NCBI GenBank assembly: GCA_002425415.1
Contig: DIMG01000027.1
Location: forward strand, 1-64,000
Length of the DNA: 64,000 nucleotides
Source: Micavibrio sp. UBA5572
GTDB taxonomy: Bacteria > Pseudomonadota > Alphaproteobacteria > Micavibrionales > Micavibrionaceae
Direction: 5' to 3'
The notes below the pieces were generated by a model. That model saw nothing but the letters and a program-made list of their open reading frames with translations, was not told the DNA's origin and did not search any database. Position 1 is the stretch's first letter. Every line of letters begins with the position of its first letter. This document shows positions 1 to 9,126 of this stretch, in pieces. A program made the position numbers and the translations under genes.

Positions 1-55
1 TTGTGCATAACATGCGAATGCCTCGCTGACCAAAAAAAAGAATAAGCAAAAACTG

Positions 56-316
56 ATGCTAATTGACTTGATAAGCCTCGGAAATGAAGCGTTACTGGTG
101 TTAACAAAGGAGCAAAAAAGAACGGCGCTGGACGCCTTTATAGAACACAAAGCCCGCATTGACGAGATGCTGGAGCGCCTGCAAGCGGCAAGCGCAGATC
201 ATTTTGAAACCAACCCCGATGACATACGCTGGGGCGACGCAGGGTTTTTGGGAGACATTGCCAACGACCTACAACACATCACCGACCGTGTTTTCAAGGA
301 GGGTGAATATGCCTAA
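56..316 (+). CDS. small accessory protein of unknown function
   Basis: 86-residue protein, acidic, predicted mostly helical, with no motif I recognise and no signal peptide or membrane segment. Its last 8 bases overlap the start of the next small gene, so the two are probably co-translated. The coding start includes a stretch (LISLGNEALL) that recurs as a broken remnant at 34661-34714, just after the phage holin gene. This suggests that both places derive from the same family of phage or plasmid accessory genes. The upstream context lies outside the window. The ribosome binding site is weak, so the start is uncertain. Confidence 0.55.
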   Translation: MLIDLISLGNEALLVLTKEQKRTALDAFIEHKARIDEMLERLQAASADHFETNPDDIRWGDAGFLGDIANDLQHITDRVFKEGEYA

Positions 317-506
317 AACCACTGAATACCAAATTGACCAGCTTTTAGAGGAAATCGCCAAGAAGCATTTGAACCTTGAAACGCTGGAAACCAGAAACAG
401 CGACAGCCTTGATTTTCACGATGTGGCCGTCTGGTCTTTGAAAGAGGCTTTGCAGGAGGCGTATGAGGCAGGAAAACGGGGCGAAAAACAATCCTTGCAA
501 ATATAA
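309..506 (+). CDS. DUF6900-type small protein
   Basis: 65-residue protein. The central stretch reading HLNLETLETRNSDSLDFHDV, followed by a conserved alanine-rich helix ending EAYEAGK, is what I recognise as the DUF6900 family, small proteins common on plasmids and mobile elements of Proteobacteria; no function is known to me. The ATG at 309 overlaps the end of the preceding gene and follows a GGAGG at 298-302. A longer reading in the same frame from 159 overlaps the upstream gene almost completely and is not credible. This marks the start of the window as accessory DNA. Confidence 0.65.
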   Translation: MPKTTEYQIDQLLEEIAKKHLNLETLETRNSDSLDFHDVAVWSLKEALQEAYEAGKRGEKQSLQI

Positions 507-522
507 AAGTTTGTTTTATAAT
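495..522 (+). promoter_or_regulatory. sigma70-like promoter for the AAA/DUF4143 gene
   Basis: TTGCAA at 495-500 and TATAAT at 517-522 with a 16-base spacer. It lies just upstream of the ATPase gene starting at 561 and is followed by an AT-rich leader of about 30 bases. A start site near 529 would be expected. It is read from the sequence only. Confidence 0.5.
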
Positions 523-560
523 TCATAAAAGATAGATTCATACGAACAAATTAAAAAGGT

Positions 561-1811
561 ATGGCAATGGCGCATATTAACCGGCATATCAGGAGCAAGC
601 TTCTCAAGGCTCTAGAAGTTAGTCCTGTTGTTTTTCTCAACGGCCCCCGTCAGGCCGGTAAAAGCACGCTGGTTCAAGCGATTGCTCAAAAAGAATACCC
701 TGCCGAATATGTAACATTTGATAGTACAACGCAAATGGCTGCTGCTGCCAATGCACCAGAGAGTTATCTCAGAGAACGTAAGGGCGCATTGATTATCGAT
801 GAAGTGCAGCTGGTGCCTGAGATTTTCAGAGCTTTAAAAGTTGTTGTTGATGAGTTGCGTCAAGCGCAAGGCTCCAAACTTAAAGGTCGTTTTTTGCTTA
901 CAGGATCAGCCAATATCATGGCTTTGCCAAAACTCTCAGATCCGCTGGTCGGACGCATGAATGTTCTCACACTCTATCCTGTCTCAGGCGCAGAAGCGCT
1001 GGGCGGTAATGGTGATTTTATAGAACGATTATTCAATAAAGACTTTGAAGCAGATAAAAACAAACAAAATCTCTCTGACATTATTCGAACTGCAACATTC
1101 CCTGAAATATCGGGGGCAGATATCCACGAGCGCACAACTTGGTTTGATGGCTATCTCACAACAATTTTGCAGAGAGATGTCCGTGCGCTAGCTGAAATTG
1201 AGAAACTCAGCACACTTCCTAACTTGCTTCGTATTCTGGCTAATCGTGCAGGTGGCTTGGTCAATGATGCGGATATTGCTCGAGACGCGGGCCTTAACCC
1301 TGTGACCTCACGTAATTACAAAACATTGCTTAAGATGCTGTTCCTGACCTTTGAGTTAGCACCATGGTATCGCAACATTGGCAAACGGCTGGTAAAATCT
1401 CCCAAAGGGTATATGACAGATACGTTGTTGCTCTGTCACCTAATGCAATATGAATTAAGCGATCTGGAGAAAAACAGACCAGAGCTATTTGGCCATGTAC
1501 TTGAAAACTTTGTGGCGACAGAACTGCTGAAGCTTATGACGTTCCGTGATGATAAAATGGATTTGTTCCATTTTAGAACCAGCGATAACAAAGAAGTTGA
1601 TTTTGTTTTAGAAAAGCCAAATGGGCAATTAGTCGCCATTGAGGTGAAACAACGTGATAGTGTTTCAAAATCTGATTTCAAAGGATTAGAAGAACTGCAA
1701 AACATTACAGGCGATGATTTTGTTTGTGGTGTTGTGCTATATCGTGGCAAAGATGTCGTGCCTTTTGGGCTGAATTTATGGGCTATCCCGATAAGCAATT
1801 TATGGGGGTAA
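561..1811 (+). CDS. AAA+ ATPase with DUF4143 C-terminal domain
   Basis: 416-residue protein of the widespread AAA_14/DUF4143 family. Walker A is GPRQAGKST at residues 28-36, Walker B ALIIDEVQ at 76-83, and a sensor-like LLTGSAN at 112-118. The C-terminal half carries the DUF4143 region, ending in an EVDFV...IEVK stretch near residues 345-368 that resembles a PD-(D/E)XK nuclease fold. Family members are cytoplasmic, patchily distributed and often near mobile elements; their role is unresolved (defence or stress ATPase has been suggested). The gene stands alone with its own promoter at 495-522. The length matches the family. ATGs at 561 and 567 are both possible starts. Confidence 0.85.
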   Translation: MAMAHINRHIRSKLLKALEVSPVVFLNGPRQAGKSTLVQAIAQKEYPAEYVTFDSTTQMAAAANAPESYLRERKGALIIDEVQLVPEIFRALKVVVDELRQAQGSKLKGRFLLTGSANIMALPKLSDPLVGRMNVLTLYPVSGAEALGGNGDFIERLFNKDFEADKNKQNLSDIIRTATFPEISGADIHERTTWFDGYLTTILQRDVRALAEIEKLSTLPNLLRILANRAGGLVNDADIARDAGLNPVTSRNYKTLLKMLFLTFELAPWYRNIGKRLVKSPKGYMTDTLLLCHLMQYELSDLEKNRPELFGHVLENFVATELLKLMTFRDDKMDLFHFRTSDNKEVDFVLEKPNGQLVAIEVKQRDSVSKSDFKGLEELQNITGDDFVCGVVLYRGKDVVPFGLNLWAIPISNLWG

Positions 1812-1840
1812 TTTCTCTTGTTATTTTTTGAATACAAGTT

Positions 1841-2215
1841 ATGATTAGAAGAATGAAAAAGTTTATGCACATATTTGTACTGGCTACTTTTTTGCTGGGT
1901 GGGTTTTTATCCTCTCCGGCTGTGCATGCTTTTGACGACGCTGGGTCTTTGAGTTGCATTACGGCGGATTGTGAACAATCGCAATCAGCTGATAACCAAA
2001 GTACAGATGATAACTTTCCCAACGAACGGCCTGCGGATAACCATTTGTGCGGCCACTGTGGGCATGGTTGTCATCACACTCATTTTTATGGGAACGCATC
2101 TGACTTAGGTCATAGCTTAAATGCTAATAAAAACAAGCAATTCAGCCTGAATTCCTCTATGGTCGCTTCTCAACTTATTTACGGTCTCAAGCGCCCACCT
2201 CGTATCTTTGCCTAA
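1841..2215 (+). CDS. secreted Cys/His-rich metal-binding protein, CzcI-like position
   Basis: 124-residue protein with an N-terminal signal peptide (basic start, hydrophobic stretch, cleavage likely after SSPAVHA), so periplasmic. A dense Cys/His cluster, LCGHCGHGCHHTH, sits around residues 69-81. It is the first gene of the heavy-metal efflux cluster, directly upstream of CzcC, where small periplasmic metal-binding or regulatory proteins (CzcI-like) are often found. Metal buffering or sensing is inferred. ATG 1841 or 1853 could be the start; the latter (MKKFMH) gives a more typical signal peptide. A CTTGT/ACAAG inverted pair at 1817-1838 lies just upstream and could be a regulator site. Confidence 0.6.
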   Translation: MIRRMKKFMHIFVLATFLLGGFLSSPAVHAFDDAGSLSCITADCEQSQSADNQSTDDNFPNERPADNHLCGHCGHGCHHTHFYGNASDLGHSLNANKNKQFSLNSSMVASQLIYGLKRPPRIFA

Positions 2216-2322
2216 GGGCAAAGTGCGTCTAGATTTATCCTTATTATCATAGACTTTTGCCCGATCTAGGCCAGCGGCTTTGCTGGTATTAATTCCTATC
2301 AATCGAGCAAAAGAGATAAACT

Positions 2323-3609
2323 ATGAATAAAAAAATACTTACTTTATTAACCTGTACGGCTCTGTTCTCTATGCCGTTACAGAGTAAGGCGCAGAATTTG
2401 GAAACAGATTTGTATCCTGTATTCCAAATTGTTTTAGAAAATAATCCCGATATAAAAATGAACCTTGCTTCTATCATGTCTGCTGAAGGACAAGCTCTTC
2501 AGGCAGGTCTTCGCCCCAATCCTCAAGCAATTATGGAGCTTGAAAACTTTGGGGGCGATGATGATTTTTCCGGCGTTGATGGCGCTGAATTAACCTTAGG
2601 GGTGGAACAGGAAATCGAAATTGCAGGGAAGCGTACATATAGAAAAGATGTCGCAAACTATGCTCTCGCTGCTGCTAAGCAAGAAGCGGTTTCTCAAATT
2701 TTGGCGACATTGGCAAGCACGCATCAATCATATGCAGGTTATGTCATCGCTCAAGAAAGACTGAAGCTCGCCGAAAGACGTCTGGCATTAGCTGATAAAA
2801 CCCATGAGGCCGTTAAGAAGCGTGTGAGTGCAGCAGCAGCTTCTGATATTCAACACACCAAGGTAGATATCGAGCAAAAAGCTGCTGCGATTGAAAAAGC
2901 GCAAGCCATAGAAGAATTAGCCTCTGCCAAAGCGCAGCTAGAGCGTATTTTAGCCAGTGGCGTTGATCAAATCAATGAAGGGATTGGTTTTCTTCAGACG
3001 GCTTTTGATGTGCCGGAAAAAGAGCAACTGATTAAGGCGCTTGAAAACTTGCCACAAGCTGAAATGATGAAGCTTAAAGAACTGCAGGCGCAAAGCAATA
3101 TAGAACTGGCCAAGGCTTATGGTGTGCCAAATCCTACAATAGGCTTAGGTATTCGTCGTTTTAACGAAACCGACAGCAATGCATTTATGGCAACACTTTC
3201 TATACCAATTCCTATTTCTGATCGTAATCAGGGAAATATAGCTCAGGCGCGCGCCGAACGGATAGTGGCTGAAAATGAAAACAGGTCAACTTTACTGTCA
3301 CTCAAAGAGGCTTCTGAAAAAGTGTATCAACAGCTCCTTGCGGCATCTCAGGAAGTTAAATCCTATAAAAATGACATTATTCCAAGTGCTCAGAAAGCTT
3401 ATGAACAGGCCTCTGAAGGTTATAATTCTGGTCGATTCTCCTTTCTAGAGTTATTGGATGCGCAACGAACACTCTATGAGATGCAGGAAGCTCAGCTTGA
3501 TAGCCTGTTGAAGTTACATCAGGCAAAAGCACAAGCTGATTTTCTTATGAATGCCCATGCGCATTTAATTCAACAAACAATTTCTCTAAAAACAGGAGAC
3601 CAAAAATGA
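2323..3609 (+). CDS. czcC: CzcC-like outer membrane efflux protein
   Basis: 428 residues with a clear signal peptide (cleavage near SKA/QN, about residue 24). The rest is two long helical, alanine-rich repeats typical of TolC-family outer membrane factors (OEP domains). It forms the outer channel of a tripartite RND heavy-metal exporter, passing Co/Zn/Cd from the periplasm to the outside. It is the first gene of the czcCBA operon; the stop overlaps the czcB start (ATGA). The 107-base gap before it holds an imperfect inverted repeat (GGGCAAA near 2216, TTTGCCC near 2258) but no clear operator. Length and position fit the family well. Confidence 0.88.
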   Translation: MNKKILTLLTCTALFSMPLQSKAQNLETDLYPVFQIVLENNPDIKMNLASIMSAEGQALQAGLRPNPQAIMELENFGGDDDFSGVDGAELTLGVEQEIEIAGKRTYRKDVANYALAAAKQEAVSQILATLASTHQSYAGYVIAQERLKLAERRLALADKTHEAVKKRVSAAAASDIQHTKVDIEQKAAAIEKAQAIEELASAKAQLERILASGVDQINEGIGFLQTAFDVPEKEQLIKALENLPQAEMMKLKELQAQSNIELAKAYGVPNPTIGLGIRRFNETDSNAFMATLSIPIPISDRNQGNIAQARAERIVAENENRSTLLSLKEASEKVYQQLLAASQEVKSYKNDIIPSAQKAYEQASEGYNSGRFSFLELLDAQRTLYEMQEAQLDSLLKLHQAKAQADFLMNAHAHLIQQTISLKTGDQK

Positions 3610-4733
3610 AACATTACTTTTTAATAGCAGCTTTGCTGAGCTGGTTTATATCCCCGATTGCAATCATCCCAGCCCACGCTCAGGATGTGGATGGACACGC
3701 GCATGAAGAATCCCATGAAACGCATGATGAGGCCGAAGGCCATGCGCATGATGATGGAGATGAGCATAACGACCATGGCGAAGAAGCGGACAATCACGAT
3801 GACCACGGCCATGAAAGTCATGAGCAAAAAGATGAGCATGATAATCACGGTCACGACACCCAAAAATCTGAGGAAGGTCATGAAGAAGGTGAAGATGGAC
3901 ATGGAGAACATGAGGAAGGTAAAGCTGAGATAGCGCCTGAATCTGTTCAGCGCATGGGCATTGTTATTGACAAAGTTTCTCCAGCAAAAGTGGACCAGAC
4001 AATTCCTCTTACAGGTCGTATTACAATCAATCAAAATACAAAAGCCGATGTAAGAGCGCGTTTTGAGGGGATTGTACGGAGTGTTAAGGTCAATTTGGGG
4101 GAACGTGTTGAAAAAGGGCAGGTTCTGGCAGTTATTGAATCGAATGAAAGTCTCCAAGACTATAATGTAACAGCGCCGATTAACGGTGTTATTCTGGAAC
4201 GTAATACAAATATCGGAGATGTCGCAAATGGTGACGCACTTTTTGTAATTGCAGACCTTTCAGACGTATGGGCAAAATTTCATGTATTTCCCCGTGATGC
4301 TGATTATGTACAAAGCGGACAACGTGTTTCTATCCATACGCTCGAAGGCGATAAAACCGCAATGGGCAAAATCGACATGTTGTTTCCTACGGCTGATGAA
4401 TTAACCCAAACGCAAATTGCCATTATTGTCCTGCCTAATCCAGAACGTATATGGAAGCCAGGTATGACCATAGAGGGAGATGTTAGCATTGCTGTGGCCG
4501 AAGCACAGCTTGCCGTTAAGGAAAGTGCTTTACAGAAAATGGAAGAACTTGGGGATGTTGTCTTTATTAAGGAAGGGGATTCATACATTCCTCGTCCTGT
4601 AAAAACAGGCCGTAAAAGCGATGGTTATGTTGAAATCATTAGAGGGTTAAAAGCTGGAGAAGCTTATGTTTCCGATGGAAGTTTTATTGTCAAATCAGAC
4701 ATCTTAAAAGCCACTGCGGCTCACTCACATTAA
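3606..4733 (+). CDS. czcB: CzcB-like periplasmic adaptor (membrane fusion protein)
   Basis: 375-residue HlyD/RND adaptor with a signal peptide (AHAQD cleavage near residue 26). An unusually long His/Asp/Glu-rich stretch follows, about residues 28-108, with many HxDH and HEE repeats likely to bind metal ions in the periplasm. The barrel-sandwich/lipoyl region (about 130-215, GERVEKGQVLAVIES) and beta-barrel domains follow. It links the CzcA pump to the CzcC channel. The start overlaps the czcC stop by 4 bases. His-rich leaders occur in some CzcB/CusB-like proteins; this one is extended and repetitive and throws long spurious ORFs in other frames. Confidence 0.9.
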   Translation: MKHYFLIAALLSWFISPIAIIPAHAQDVDGHAHEESHETHDEAEGHAHDDGDEHNDHGEEADNHDDHGHESHEQKDEHDNHGHDTQKSEEGHEEGEDGHGEHEEGKAEIAPESVQRMGIVIDKVSPAKVDQTIPLTGRITINQNTKADVRARFEGIVRSVKVNLGERVEKGQVLAVIESNESLQDYNVTAPINGVILERNTNIGDVANGDALFVIADLSDVWAKFHVFPRDADYVQSGQRVSIHTLEGDKTAMGKIDMLFPTADELTQTQIAIIVLPNPERIWKPGMTIEGDVSIAVAEAQLAVKESALQKMEELGDVVFIKEGDSYIPRPVKTGRKSDGYVEIIRGLKAGEAYVSDGSFIVKSDILKATAAHSH

Positions 4734-4764
4734 AAATATAATAAGTAATGAAAAGAGAATTCTC

Positions 4765-7700
4765 ATGTTAGAAAATATTGTTTCCCTATCTATACGTCAC
4801 CGCTGGCTGGTGATGATTGTTGTGCTTTGCTTTTGCGCTCTTGGTATCTACAATTTTAATCGTCTTCCGATTGATGCTGTTCCTGATATCACGAACGTGC
4901 AAGTTCAAATTAATACTGAGGCCGCAGGATACTCCCCATTAGAGGTTGAGCAACGTATAACATTTCCGATTGAGACAGTATTGGCAGGCATTCCTAATCT
5001 TGACCACACACGCTCATTATCCCGCTATGGCCTTTCACAAGTAACGGTTATTTTTGAAGATGGCACAGATATTTATTTTGCCCGCCAGTTAATCAGTGAA
5101 AAGCTTCAGCAAATAAAAAGTGAAGTGCCAGAGGGAATAGAGCCAATTATGGGGCCTGTTTCAACAGGACTTGGAGAGATCTTTTTCTATACCGTTGAAG
5201 CTGAAGAAGGTGCGAAGAAAGAAGATGGTTCAGCTTACACCCCGATGGATTTATTAACCATACAGGAATGGATCATTGTGCCGCAGCTCCGTAATTTAAA
5301 AGGTGTGGTTGAGGTCAATACGATTGGTGGGTATGAGCAACAATTCCACGTCACACCGTATCCAGAACGCCTGCTTAGCTATGATTTGACGATCCATGAT
5401 GTTTTAGAATCTCTTGAAAAGAATAATGACAATGTCGGTGCGGGTTATATTGAACGTAACGGGGAGCAATATCTTGTTCGTATTCCGGGCCAAGTTGAGA
5501 GCATTGAAGATATAAATAATATTATTCTTGCAAAGCGCGATGAGGTCACCATCCGTATTGGTGATGTTGCCGATGTTAAACTAGGTTCACCTTTGCGTAC
5601 AGGTGCTGCAACTGAGAACGGACGTGAAGTTGTGCTTGGTACGGCCATGATGTTGATGGGAGAAAACTCGCAGGATGTGGCACAGCGTGTTGGGAAAAAA
5701 CTGGAAGAGATTGCTTCTAGTTTGCCTGAAGGCGTTGTCACGAATGCAGTTTATGACAGAACAACATTGGTAGAGCGTACAATTAAAACAGTCGAGAAGA
5801 ACCTTGTTGAAGGCGCTTTGCTTGTCATTGTTATTCTTTTCCTGCTTTTAGGTAATCTAAGAGCTGCTTTGATTACAGCGGCTGTTATTCCAATCTCTAT
5901 GTTGATGACAATTACAGGCATGGTAGAAAACAAGGTGTCTGGTAATTTGATGAGCCTTGGCGCGCTGGATTTCGGCCTGATTGTTGATGGTGCAGTGATT
6001 ATCATGGAAAACTGTATTCGGCGGTTTGGTATGGCACAGCATCAACTAGGACGCTTGCTTACCAAAGAAGAACGTTTTGATCTGGCTGCAAAAGCTACAG
6101 CAGAAGTCATTAAGCCAAGTATTTTCGGGGTGATTATTATTACGGTTGTTTATTTACCAATTTTTGCCCTAACGGGTGTTGAAGGCAAGATGTTCCATCC
6201 TATGGCTTTAACGGTTGTGATGGCATTACTTTCTGCTTTGGTGCTATCGCTTACTTTTGTACCCGCCGCAGTTGCAACATTTATCACAGGCAAGGTTGAT
6301 GAAAAGGAGGGTCGCATTATCGGAGGCGCTAAAAAGGGTTATGAGCCTTTGTTAAGATTTACGCTACGTCGGCCTTTGCCTATTATTAGTTTTGCGATTG
6401 TACTAGTTGTCATCAGCTTATTTGGGGCAACAAGGATGGGAGCAGAGTTTATTCCTTCTCTTGATGAAGGAGATATTGCTATACAGGCTCTTCGCGCGCC
6501 AGGAACATCATTGACGCAATCTGTGGAAATGCAGTTTAAACTCGAAGAAGAAGTCATGAAATTTCCTGAAGTGCGAACAATTATAGCACGTATCGGTACG
6601 GCGGAAGTTGCAACGGATGCGATGCCACCCAATATTGCTGATATATATGTTTTGCTTAAGCCTCGTGATGAATGGCCAAATCCTGATAAGTTAAAAGCCA
6701 ATTTGATTGAGGAAATGGAAATTGCGCTTGAGAAGGTGCCAGGTAGTGCCTATGAATTTTCTCAACCCATCGAACTCCGCTTTAATGAACTGATTTCCGG
6801 CGTACGAAGCGATCTAGCTGTAAAGATTTATGGCGATGATATGGATCAGCTTTTAGCTTCCGCTCAAGAGATTGAAAAAGTCTTACGTTCAGTTTCTGGA
6901 GCAGCAGACGTCAAGGTTGAACAAGTTACAGGACTTCCTACGCTCAGTGTAGTTCCAGACCGTAAACGTCTAGAGCGTTATGGATTAAACGTAGCCGATG
7001 TCCAAGAGGTGGTGGAAGTTGCCATGGGCGGTCGTGAAGCCGGTGTTCTTTATGAGGGGGATCGACGCTTTGACATTGTAGTGCGCTTGCCAGAACATTT
7101 ACGCAGCAATATCGAAAGCTTGGAAAGGTTGCCTGTACCGCTACCCCTTGCAGAAATGGAAGGAGCTGATAGCAGGCCTGATTATGTTCCTCTTAAAGAG
7201 GTCGCAGATCTTAACATTGCTTTTGGTCCAGCACAGATTAGCCGTGAAAATGCCAAACGTCGTATTACTGTAACAGCTAATGTTAGAGAGCGAGATCTTG
7301 GTAGCTTTGTAGCTGAACTTCAAGAGGCGGTAAAAACTCAAGTAAGCCTCCCTTCTGGATATTGGGTTGAATATGGCGGTACGTTTGAGCAACTTATCTC
7401 TGCCAAAACAAGACTGATGATTGTTGTTCCTATAGCGCTAGCTCTGATTTTTGGATTGCTATTTATGGCGTTTAATTCTGCCCGTGCCGCTTTGGTTATT
7501 TTCTCAGGTGTCCCGCTGGCATTAACGGGAGGAATTGCTGCTTTGATGCTTCGTGATATACCTCTATCTATTTCAGCAGGGGTTGGTTTTATTGCCCTGT
7601 CTGGTGTTGCAGTCTTGAACGGTGTTGTGATGATCTCCTTCATTCGTGATTTGCAAGCTAGCGGCAAAGCTCTCGATGAGGCAATTATTGAAGGGGCTTT

Positions 7701-7941
7701 GACTCGTCTGAGACCTGTTCTGATGACAGCACTTGTGGCCTCTCTTGGATTCGTTCCGATGGCCTTTAATGTGGGCGCTGGGTCTGAAGTGCAAAGGCCA
7801 TTAGCAACGGTTGTTATTGGTGGAATTATATCCTCTACCATCTTGACGTTGTTAGTTTTGCCAGCTTTATATAAATTCTTTCCTGGTAAGAATTTCTTGA
7901 AAAACCGCAGAAGAAGAAAGAGTGTTCAACATGGGGCATAG
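4765..7941 (+). CDS. czcA: CzcA-family heavy-metal RND efflux pump
   Basis: 1058-residue inner-membrane RND transporter with twelve expected membrane spans and two large periplasmic loops. The TM4 motif DFGLIVDGAVIIMEN (residues 402-416, with D408) matches the HME1 signature associated with Co2+, Zn2+ and Cd2+ export rather than Cu+/Ag+. N-terminal RLPIDAVPDITNVQVQI is the usual CzcA/CusA opening. It uses the proton gradient to drive divalent metal ions out through CzcB and CzcC. It lies 31 bases after czcB. Its 3' end overlaps the CDF gene start by 11 bases, so all four transport genes form one transcript. Confidence 0.93.
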   Translation: MLENIVSLSIRHRWLVMIVVLCFCALGIYNFNRLPIDAVPDITNVQVQINTEAAGYSPLEVEQRITFPIETVLAGIPNLDHTRSLSRYGLSQVTVIFEDGTDIYFARQLISEKLQQIKSEVPEGIEPIMGPVSTGLGEIFFYTVEAEEGAKKEDGSAYTPMDLLTIQEWIIVPQLRNLKGVVEVNTIGGYEQQFHVTPYPERLLSYDLTIHDVLESLEKNNDNVGAGYIERNGEQYLVRIPGQVESIEDINNIILAKRDEVTIRIGDVADVKLGSPLRTGAATENGREVVLGTAMMLMGENSQDVAQRVGKKLEEIASSLPEGVVTNAVYDRTTLVERTIKTVEKNLVEGALLVIVILFLLLGNLRAALITAAVIPISMLMTITGMVENKVSGNLMSLGALDFGLIVDGAVIIMENCIRRFGMAQHQLGRLLTKEERFDLAAKATAEVIKPSIFGVIIITVVYLPIFALTGVEGKMFHPMALTVVMALLSALVLSLTFVPAAVATFITGKVDEKEGRIIGGAKKGYEPLLRFTLRRPLPIISFAIVLVVISLFGATRMGAEFIPSLDEGDIAIQALRAPGTSLTQSVEMQFKLEEEVMKFPEVRTIIARIGTAEVATDAMPPNIADIYVLLKPRDEWPNPDKLKANLIEEMEIALEKVPGSAYEFSQPIELRFNELISGVRSDLAVKIYGDDMDQLLASAQEIEKVLRSVSGAADVKVEQVTGLPTLSVVPDRKRLERYGLNVADVQEVVEVAMGGREAGVLYEGDRRFDIVVRLPEHLRSNIESLERLPVPLPLAEMEGADSRPDYVPLKEVADLNIAFGPAQISRENAKRRITVTANVRERDLGSFVAELQEAVKTQVSLPSGYWVEYGGTFEQLISAKTRLMIVVPIALALIFGLLFMAFNSARAALVIFSGVPLALTGGIAALMLRDIPLSISAGVGFIALSGVAVLNGVVMISFIRDLQASGKALDEAIIEGALTRLRPVLMTALVASLGFVPMAFNVGAGSEVQRPLATVVIGGIISSTILTLLVLPALYKFFPGKNFLKNRRRRKSVQHGA

Positions 7942-8815
7942 TCACCACCATGGCGACCCTTCTCAAATAGGCGAACGCCGTCTTTGGTGGGCCGTTTCCG
8001 CCAATATATTGCTGACGGTTGCACAGGTGATTGGGGGAATCCTATCCGGTTCCCTCTCACTTGTCGCCGATGCACTGCATAATTTCAGTGATGCTGCTTC
8101 ACTCCTTATAGCATTGGTGGCAATCCGAATTGGTCGAAAACCACCTGATCAGTTCAAAACATTCGGCTATAAACGCGCGGAAACCGTGGCGGCGCTCATC
8201 AATTTGACCACGCTTATCATTATTGGCCTTTATCTGTGTTATGAGGCGATAAAGCGTTTCATTACGCCGGAACCGGTGGCAGGCTGGACGGTGGTTATCG
8301 TCGCTGGAATTGCATTAGCCGTTGATGTTTTTACCGCATTGCTTACTTACAGGCAGTCTAAAACCAGCATGAATATTAAGGCTGCTTTTCTTCATAATGT
8401 AACGGATGCGATGGCCTCAGTCGGTGTGATTATCACCGGAACGCTTATTTTGCTGTATGGCTGGGTCTGGACTGATGCGGCCATGACGCTCATTATTTCC
8501 GGCTATGTGCTGTGGCAGGGTTTTACCCAAATCCCGAAAGTTATTCATCTTTTGATGGAGGGCGCACCCGATGGTTTAAGCCTAGAGGATATAAGATCAT
8601 CGATGGAAAAAGTTGATGGCGTAAATAATGTTCATCATGTGCATGTTTGGCAACTGGACGAACACCGCAACGCATTAGAGGCTCATGTTGTATTGGAAGA
8701 GAGTATTGACATGGATACGCTCAAAATCCGTCTTAAAAAGTTACTACACGATCAATTTGAAATAGAACATTCTACTCTTGAGTTTGAGTATAAAAAGTGT
8801 TCGCGAACATTTTAG
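7931..8815 (+). CDS. czcD: CzcD-like cation diffusion facilitator (Zn/Co/Cd exporter)
   Basis: 294 residues from the ATG at 7931 (MGHSHHHGDP); an upstream in-frame GTG at 7922 is less likely. His-rich cytosolic N-terminus, six membrane helices and a C-terminal metal-sensing domain (HHVHVWQLD, near residue 235). The intramembrane site residues are visible as HNFSDA in TM2 and HNVTDA in TM5, the HxxxD pattern of zinc-transporting CDF proteins. It moves zinc-like ions from cytoplasm to periplasm, feeding the CzcCBA pump. It overlaps czcA and is the last gene before the terminator at 8877-8917. Confidence 0.92.
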   Translation: MGHSHHHGDPSQIGERRLWWAVSANILLTVAQVIGGILSGSLSLVADALHNFSDAASLLIALVAIRIGRKPPDQFKTFGYKRAETVAALINLTTLIIIGLYLCYEAIKRFITPEPVAGWTVVIVAGIALAVDVFTALLTYRQSKTSMNIKAAFLHNVTDAMASVGVIITGTLILLYGWVWTDAAMTLIISGYVLWQGFTQIPKVIHLLMEGAPDGLSLEDIRSSMEKVDGVNNVHHVHVWQLDEHRNALEAHVVLEESIDMDTLKIRLKKLLHDQFEIEHSTLEFEYKKCSRTF

Positions 8816-8876
8816 GAGCGGACAGGACGAACAAAATCGCCTAGTCTAATCAATACAATCGCCGGAATTGTACCGC

Positions 8877-8917
8877 AAAGCCACGCAACCATTGACCATG
8901 GGCGTGGCTTTTGCTTT
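8877..8917 (+). terminator. intrinsic terminator of the czc operon
   Basis: Perfect 10-base stem AAAGCCACGC (8877-8886) and GCGTGGCTTT (8902-8911), 15-base loop, then a T-rich tail. It lies about 60 bases after the CDF stop and marks the end of host-type DNA before the phage region. Confidence 0.8.
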
Positions 8918-8981
8918 TTCCCTTCCCTGTTATAGCAAAAAGGTACTTCCGGAGATTGAACCCTATGCGGCGGGCTTAGGC

Positions 8982-9099
8982 GCAGGAGTTTTTTAGCGCC
9001 AGAAGATTTTTTTGGGTACGCGCCCCCACCGCCAATCATCAAAAAACCAGTCAGAGCAACGTGTTCAAGGTGCGTACCTTGGCGCGTACTCATGCGTAC
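8982..9099 (+). other. cos-like site at the start of the phage late region
   Basis: GCAGGAGTTTTTTAGCGCC at 8982-9000 is nearly repeated (17 of 19 bases) at 59500-59518, upstream of the second copy of the methyltransferase module. About 75 bases downstream a hexamer GCGTAC repeats at 9072, 9084 and 9094, with GTACGC at 9016. A conserved core followed by hexamers about one helical turn apart resembles a cohesive-end nicking site with terminase-binding repeats. The position, before packaging genes, fits; function is inferred. Confidence 0.4.
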
Positions 9100-9126
9100 C
9101 TGACTGCAAAAAAGGAATTTGAATTT

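Noticed and set aside
66..97. The 66-97 / 34665-34696 repeat as attL/attR of the phage
   Set aside because: It is coding-frame conserved (peptide LISxGNEALL), lies far from phage ends at the left and inside the lysis region at the right. A shared gene remnant explains it better.
3621..4157. Antisense 178-residue ORF over czcB
   Set aside because: It is a shadow of the His/Asp-rich repeats and has no ribosome site or recognisable motif.
7338..7841. Antisense 167-residue ORF over czcA
   Set aside because: Shadow of a strongly conserved RND gene with biased codons.
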